Below are positions 57,286 through 64,000 of a stretch of 64,000 nt of DNA, piece by piece. The position numbers and the translations under genes are program-made. The DNA is from Alectoria sarmentosa. Taxonomy: Eukaryota; Ascomycota; Lecanoromycetes; Lecanorales; Parmeliaceae. The notes below the pieces were generated by a model. That model did not search any database, had not been told where the DNA came from, and saw only the letters and a program-made list of their open reading frames with translations. Within the stretch, counting starts at the first letter, position 1. Every line of letters starts with the position of its first letter. The stretch lies in NCBI GenBank assembly GCA_009733775.1, contig WOGZ01000096.1, positions 46,777 to 110,776 on the forward strand, given 5' to 3'.

Positions 57286-58075
57286 TTATTAAAATTAATA
57301 TAGAATTTAAGATTATATAAGTGTATATAACGAAAATAATAAGTTTATCGAATTATATAAAAGAGAGAACGATTATATATAACTTTTTAAATTACGTTAA
57401 AGTCGATAAAGTCGATAAAATTAAATAAGATATTAAAATATATAAAATACGCTTATAACATTATTCCTTTCTTCGAATAACGATAATCTTTATCGTTATA
57501 AATCGATGTAAATTCTTTTTATTATTAATGTTATTATTATAATATAATATTTATAAAAAACGCTCGCTATACATATTAAAAAATCGATAAAATAAAATCT
57601 TTTTAATATTTTAATAATATTCTTTTTTGATAACGACGACGACGACGATAATTTATATTAAAAATTTAATCGATAATTCATCGCGAATACGTTATTATAA
57701 TGTTAAATAATTTTTATTTTAAAAACATTTAATAAAGAAATAAGTAAATAATAATTAAAAACGTAATTTGATATTTTGATAATATAATGTTCACTTGAAA
57801 TTTAATATTTAAATTATAAAAATATCGTCAAATAATGCGATTTAATTAATTCGAGTAATTTCGAATCGTAAACGTTAAATTTTATTAAAACGTCGCATAA
57901 TTTGATATAAATCTTTTAATGATTTTCTTTATTGAAAAATAAAGATATAAATTTATATAAATGTTTTCACGATAATAATGAAATCAATTAACGATATAAT
58001 ATGCTTTTAAATATCGTTTATATATATATTAATAAAATTGTTATATTTAATAAATTTTATATAATTAAATAATTA
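57285..58075. repeat. Second repeat family, copy 1
   Basis: It starts TTAAAATTAATATAGAATTT and AAGATTATATAAGTGTATAT, shared with the copy at about 62391. Its last 300 bp, including AATATCGTTTATATATATAT and GTTATATTTAATAAATTTTA, match about 60270-60575. Confidence 0.55.
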
Positions 58076-60039
58076 CGTGATAAATGTTTAAACATTTAAT
58101 TTTATAACGACGAAATATGAGATTTTAACAATCGAATTTAAATATTCGAAACGACATTTTTTATAATTAAATATTATATTATAATTAATTAAGAAATCAA
58201 AAATTTTATTTAATACGAGAATAATTCGTTTTTTTTTATTATAAAACTTTTTATAAAGATTTTACATAAATATAATAAAAAGCATATTTATAATACGTGT
58301 GATTATAAATTTAAAATGCGTTAATTTGAAAAATGCGTAACGCATTTTTATCGTTTAATAAAGAAATAAAAATAATAAAATAACTCGATATATAAAAGAC
58401 AAAGTCATTTATAAAATAATTAATATTTTTAAAAAAATGTTTTCAACGTGAGTGAGCGTTAATAAATTAAATTTATAAAACGTTATATTTTTTGCAGCGA
58501 AGATAAATGTTATTATGATATGCGTAAAGTATTTTATTTTTATCTTTTTAATAACGATATTCGTCTTATTAAATTTCTTTTCAAAAATAAATAATAACAT
58601 TAAATTTAGTTTATGAATTTTAATGCTTTTAATAAAAGATTATAAACATTTTTTGTTGCGAATATAATTATAAAATTTATTTTTAAAATCGAATATTTTC
58701 TCACAATACTTATAAGAGAATTTATCGCATATAATTATTTAATTATAATTTAATAATCGATTAATCGATGAAAATGAAATTGAATAAATGATATATTTAT
58801 GATATTATTATTAATAAAACTATTACGAAATAATTTGCGAAGTATTTTATATGATTAATTTGAAATATAATCGAATAAATAATTCTTTTTTAAATTTAAT
58901 TATTAATGTCTTTATACATTTAACGAGATTTAAATTTTTAAAATCTTTTTAATTTTAATATTATATATATATAACGTCGCGTAAACATTTTGAAAGTAAT
59001 TATATAATGTTTACTTCGTAATATTAATTACGCGAAATTTAATTTACGAAAACGTTTATATTATAATATAAACGAAGTTTTAAAAAGTTATATTATAAAA
59101 ATAAATTCAAAAAATCAATATTTTTCGATATAAAAACCCTTTTTCTAAAAAATTTAATGCTTTAAAAGAATTAATTTTAAAACATTTATCTAAATATTTA
59201 AGTAAATAATTTAAGATTTTTTAATCAAAAATATATATGCTAATGAAATAATTATGCATTTAAATAAGCGACTAACGTGTTTTATAAATACATTATCATA
59301 TAACTTTCAATCAAAAAAATTTATATTTAAAATATAATACTTTATTTGAATTACGCTCGATTAAAATATAATTAAATTCAATTATAACGAAATTTTTAAA
59401 TTGTGATATAAATAAATTATGTGATTATTAAATAAAAGTAGCGAGACGTTTTTCGTAAAAAAATATAATTATAATAAATCGATAATTTAATAAAAAGCTT
59501 TTCGAATTTAATGAAACAATGTTAAAGAGATTTTTAATAATTTAATTCTATGAAAACGATTTTAAAAAAAAAGATAATAATTTTTTATAAAATATAATTT
59601 CTTTATAAAATAAATATAAAAATAAATCGAATTAATAATTTAATAAAAAGATCGATATTGAAAAAACAGCGATAAAAAGATTTTTAAAATTTTAATATTA
59701 TAAAAATAGGTTTAAGATGAGAAAAACATTAATTTTTTGTTTTTTAAATGTGAAAATTTAATGTGTTATTAAGATTTTAATAAAGGCTTTATTATAAACT
59801 TCGTGATGTTATTTCTTTCGAAAACGATAATAAAATTATTTCTTAATCGTTTAAATCGTCGTAAAAAACGTGTAAAATATCGAATATAATCTTTCGAATA
59901 AATGCGATTCGATGAAATGTTTAATTATTTCGTTATCGAATTGTTACGAAAAAGCGAAGCGGAGAAAGCTATCTTTAAAATAATTTAAAATATTCGTTTT
60001 TTATCCGTTTGAGATGCAACGAAAAATAAAAATATTATA

Positions 60040-60575
60040 TTTTTTTTTTAAATAATGTAGTTTTTTAAAAGATTGACGTATAGTTAAAATAATATAATTT
60101 TTTAATAAAATTTTAATGTTTTAATAACGTTTCTTTCTTCGACGATGAAAACAATATCGATATCGTATTTATATATTTATTAACAATCTCGTCGCGAGCT
60201 TAATGTTATAACGTTATAAATTTTCAAAAATGAAAAAAATTGATATAAAAATAAATAAACAATGATTATAAACGCAATTAAATGTTTTGATATAATAATT
60301 ATTTAAATTCAATATCGTGATTACGAAAAAATATAATAAATAAAATAATTTAACTTACTCGAGCGATTTCAAATCGCAGACGTTAAATTTTATTTAAATA
60401 TCGCATATATTTTATTAAAATATTTATGTCTTTTTTTATAAAAATATCGAATACGAAATCGCGTAAACGTTTTAACGACGATAACGAGATTAATCAATAA
60501 TATAATATATTTTCAAATATCGTTTATATATATGTTAACAATAATGTTATATTTGATAAATTTTATATAACGTTA
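60040..60575. repeat. Second repeat family, copy 2
   Basis: It matches copy 1 in its right part: TCGAGCGATTTCAAATCG against TCGAGTAATTTCGAATCG, GACGTTAAATTTTATT against AACGTTAAATTTTATT, then AATATCGTTTATATATATG. Left limit unclear. Confidence 0.5.
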
Positions 60576-62384
60576 TTTTTGTTATTTAATAAACTTTTAA
60601 GTAATCGTTTTTAATAATAATCGAACGTATTTTTCAAATATAAAATAAATTCAAATCGTTTAAAAATAATATATTCAAGATTTTATCGAGTCGTATATTA
60701 ATTTAATTAATCGTATAAAATGTTAAAAATGCGTTATATTATATCTCTTTTATTGTTAATATTAATATATATTAATTAATGAAAATCACGAATTTGAATT
60801 TTCGAATTCAAATTATATATTATTTCAACGATATTAAATATAATTATTTTCAACGAAATCAAATGTTAATAAATTTAATTAATATATTTATATTTATATT
60901 TCTTTTTTTACGCTAATTCGTTAATAAAAATTAATATATATTAAATAATCTTTATATTATATTAATGTTCAATCTCGTTTAATGCTTATTATTATATATA
61001 TCTTTTATAATTATTTAATAATATTATCTTTTAAACATTTTATTAATTAACGTTTTAATTAATTTTCATTATATTTTATAAATTTTATATAAAATTCGAA
61101 AAATGATTATTCGACTTTTTGTTTAAAATTGTTAAATATATAATTATTCATTTTATATAAAATACGTAACGATGTTTCGTAAAAATCGCTAAATTGATTC
61201 AAAACATCGTTAATCGAAAAATATAAATTCGTAATTACGTTTCGACGTTTGTGCATTATGTGCTCGCAAACTTTTTTATTAAATTATGATATTACATAAT
61301 TAATTTGAAATGCGTTAATAAAATAATGATTTTTATTAGAAAGAAACTTATCTTAAATTCGTAATTTTCAATTCTCGAATTTAAATTTATCGATATTATT
61401 AAAAATAAATGAATTTAATAATTTAAAATTAAATATATATTTAAACGATTATTTAAATCGTGATAAAAATAATAAAAGAGATTAATGTATTTTAATAAAA
61501 AATCGATGCGTTTTTAACGTTTTAAGATTTCGTAGCGAAGACGGAGAAGAAGATGCAATGTTATTAAATAATTTTTAATTTTACAATTTCTAATTTGAAA
61601 CTTAAGTTTTCGATTAATTTTTTTAAAATAATCGACAAAGATTTTTAATAGATAAAGAGCGTTGCACGTGCGATATATATAATCGTAATAAATTAAAAAA
61701 TGAATAACGATTATATAAATCTTCGTATATAAAATAAAGTTATTTATTATAAATAAATCATTTTTATAAAAAAACGTATTTTGATATTAATATAAAAAAA
61801 GTCATAATATATTATATAAAAATTTTGATATTTTTTGATGAAATGTTAAAAACAAATTTCTTAAATAATACTCTCAATAAAAATAAGTTTTATTAAATCA
61901 AAATTGTGAAATGTTTAATTTTTAATAAAAGATTAATGTGTTTAATCAAGATTATTGTAAGTTTCTTTACGAGAATAACATTAATCTCGTTTTTTAAATT
62001 AATCGAGTCGTCGTAAAAAATATAAATGTCTTAAATGAATATTTTTTTAATTATATTAAGTTTCGTTAAATGTTAATAAAATAATAATGAAATTAAATGA
62101 ATATAATGCGAGCAAATTTAATAAAGCGAAGCGAAAAAGATTTTTTTTAAAATGTGATATAAAACTCGTTTTTTGATAGATCAAATTGCTATTAAAAATT
62201 TAAATAATGTAATATATATATTTTCGAACGATGTAAATTGCGATAAAGGTTTTTTTTAAATGTGAGATATTTATATAATAAAAAGATTTAACGTGTTATT
62301 TATCAAACTCGATCGTTTATTTCGAGTAATAATGAAAAACTCGTTACTTTTCTTCGTTAAATGAATATATAAAAAAGATTTATT

Positions 62385-63200
62385 ATAATGTTAAAATTAA
62401 TATAAAGTTTAAGATTATATAAATGTATATAAAAATAATAATAAGTTTATCGAATTATATAAAAGAAAAAACGATTATATATATTAAAATTAATATAAAG
62501 TTATATTATATAAATATATTAAATAAGATAACTAAGTGAAGAGAATATATATATATAAAAAAAAGACATTTATATGAAAATAAATATCTTTATTAAGTCA
62601 CGTTAAGTTTAATCGAATAATGTTAAAAAGATATAATGTTAAAGAAAAGTTAACTTTATTAAAAATATAAAATACGTTTATAATATTATTTTTTTCTCTT
62701 AAAAAGCAATGTTTTAACATTATAAAAATTGAAAAAATGTGTTTATAATTTATCTTATATCTTTAAAACATTTAATTTATAATTATTTTCAATTGAAGAA
62801 AATTAACGATAATAATAATAATAATATATTATAAAAAGTTCGTTAATAGCATCGTCGATATTATAATATTACATTATTTTAAACGTTTAAAAATTGTGTG
62901 ATTTAATAAATAATCAACGTTATAATCGTCGTCGAAGCATTTAAATGTTTAATATTATTTGATATTTCATATTTTGAGTGAAAAAAGAATCGTAAAAATT
63001 AAGCGATATAATTAAACGAGACTTTTCGAATCGAATCGAGTCGCAAACGCTAAACCTTATTTAAAATTTATATATATTTTAATAATATCTTGAATAGTTT
63101 TTTTTTATAAATTATTATATATATAATATCGAATAAAATTAATAATAACGATAACGAGATTTTAAAACGTTGTTAAAAAACTTTAAAAGATGTTTATAAT
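62385..63200. repeat. Second repeat family, copy 3
   Basis: Its left end (TTAAAATTAATATAAAGTTT, then AAGATTATATAAATGTATAT and AAGTTTATCGAATTATATAA) matches copy 1. The right end (TCGAGTCGCAAACGCTAAAC) is more diverged. The three copies are in the same orientation, about 2.5 kb apart. Confidence 0.5.
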
Positions 63201-64000
63201 GTGAATAACGAGGGCCGCGTATTCGTTTAAACCTTGAATCGATATATCGTTATTATCGATATCGATCGATTTTATCGTTATAAAAATGACGTGAAGACGC
63301 ACGCACAATAATCGAAAAATATATATAATCGCCGTCGCTCATTATAACAACGACGACTATAAGAAAAAAAAAATGAGTTTTTTTTATAAATTAATCGCTA
63401 ACTCAATCGATTATTTTAATTTATTTAAATATTTTTTATAAAAGTCTTTCATTACGTTTTTTACATTATCGAATTTATTTTTATTAATATTATATTAAAT
63501 GAAATCTTTATTAACGTTTTCTCACTTAATTTTATATTTAAAATGATTTTATAATCTTTTTAAATTTAATATATTCTTAATTATTCATTTCTTTTTATCT
63601 TTAACGATGATAATTTTTAAAAAAAGATTTTTTTAATTAAATAATAAATTAAAAACGACGAGATTTAAAAATTTAAAATAAAAAACGTTATAAATTTTTA
63701 TAATTTTAAATAATTTTAACTTATAAAAAGAATCGATAATAAATATAACTTTAAGTAAATCGAACATTTAATCGTTCAATTTTTTAAATAATTTATTTAT
63801 AACGATGTTTTTGCTATTAAGAAAAACGAGATCGTCTTTTTTAAACGTTATATTTTTTTTATAACGATTAATTTGTTCGATTATCGCAAATTATGCTTTA
63901 TTTAAATTATCGCGTATATAAACGAAAACGTTTTATATATAATCGATAATATTTTTTACTTTTATAATATTAAAACGTTTTCGAATAATAACGTAATTAA

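Larger units (their letters stand above)
48730..64000. repeat. RIP-mutated AT-rich block (about 15 kb)
   Basis: Base composition changes within about 150 bases of 48700 to very AT-rich and stays so to the window end. In sampled lines, C and G occur mainly as CpG (TCGA, ACGA), while CpA and TpG are rare and TpA, AAA and TTT dominate. That is the product of C-to-T change at CpA on both strands, the RIP signature. Only short frames of 60-75 codons remain and none looks coding. It contains the mobile-element remains listed separately and may be pericentromeric, subtelomeric or an isochore. Confidence 0.88.

Noticed and set aside
50396..58600. Short frames in the AT-rich block (50396-50581, 56313-56537, 58409-58600)
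   Set aside because: Lys/Ile/Asn/Phe-only composition expected of random AT-rich DNA; no conserved motif.
48730..64000. Mitochondrial DNA insertion as an explanation for the AT-rich block
   Set aside because: No mitochondrial gene or tRNA-like sequence is visible, while LTR-like repeats, RT motif and CpA loss fit RIP-treated nuclear repeats.

Overview
This window looks like nuclear DNA of a filamentous ascomycete (Pezizomycotina). The genes have short introns (about 45-120 bp) with GT...AG ends and CTGAC/CTAAC-like branch sites. The families are fungal: a CFEM protein, a Clr5-domain protein, a fungal CorA-like protein, an Arl3 GTPase and Dus1. The last 15 kb is a very AT-rich block with the marks of repeat-induced point mutation (RIP). 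I cannot assign a genus or class from the sequence alone. Exon limits are my own splice predictions, checked for reading phase but not against transcripts.

Layout. 1-9.6 kb: a CFEM GPI-type secreted protein (69-675), a broken gene for a large secreted protein (2789-4130), a five-exon CorA-like membrane protein without the GMN motif (4577-6999), a small single-pass membrane protein (7781-8107) and a low-complexity Pro/Gln/Gly-rich reading frame (8847-9557). 10-20 kb: a five-exon O-methyltransferase (minus), Arl3/ARFRP1 GTPase (plus), a signal-peptide/one-TM surface protein (minus) and a large disordered Bni4-like protein with a probable PP1-docking motif (plus). 22-26 kb: a small TM protein, a small secreted cysteine protein, and a decayed multi-zinc-finger gene followed by a degenerate 18-20 bp repeat array.

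26.9-36.4 kb is the most interesting part. Three genes together look like a sugar-activation and glycan-assembly module. The first is a nucleotide-sugar transporter fused to a luminal glycosyltransferase-like domain (26916-29463, plus). The second is a nucleotidyltransferase-HAD phosphatase (30513-32441, minus). Divergent from it is a third gene (33557-36378, plus) with an intact-looking APH/choline-kinase-type kinase fused to a nucleotidyltransferase-HAD pair whose catalytic residues appear to be lost. The last two genes share homologous C-terminal halves, so they look like an enzyme/pseudoenzyme pair that could share one promoter region.

37-48.6 kb: tRNA-dihydrouridine synthase Dus1 (minus), a Clr5-domain pseudogene with RIP-type stops, a small two-exon gene, a three-exon gene for an unrecognised protein with one TM and an acidic tail, and a truncated cytochrome P450 relic at the edge of the AT-rich block.

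48.7-64 kb: RIP-mutated repeats. A minus-strand Ty3/gypsy-type LTR retrotransposon (about 48.82-55.21 kb) can still be recognised from about 300 bp LTR-like repeats, an A-rich polypurine tract and an RT YxDD block with RIP-type stop codons. Part of a second tandem copy follows, then another diverged repeat family up to the window end. No host gene is visible there. No tRNA, rRNA or CRISPR was seen.
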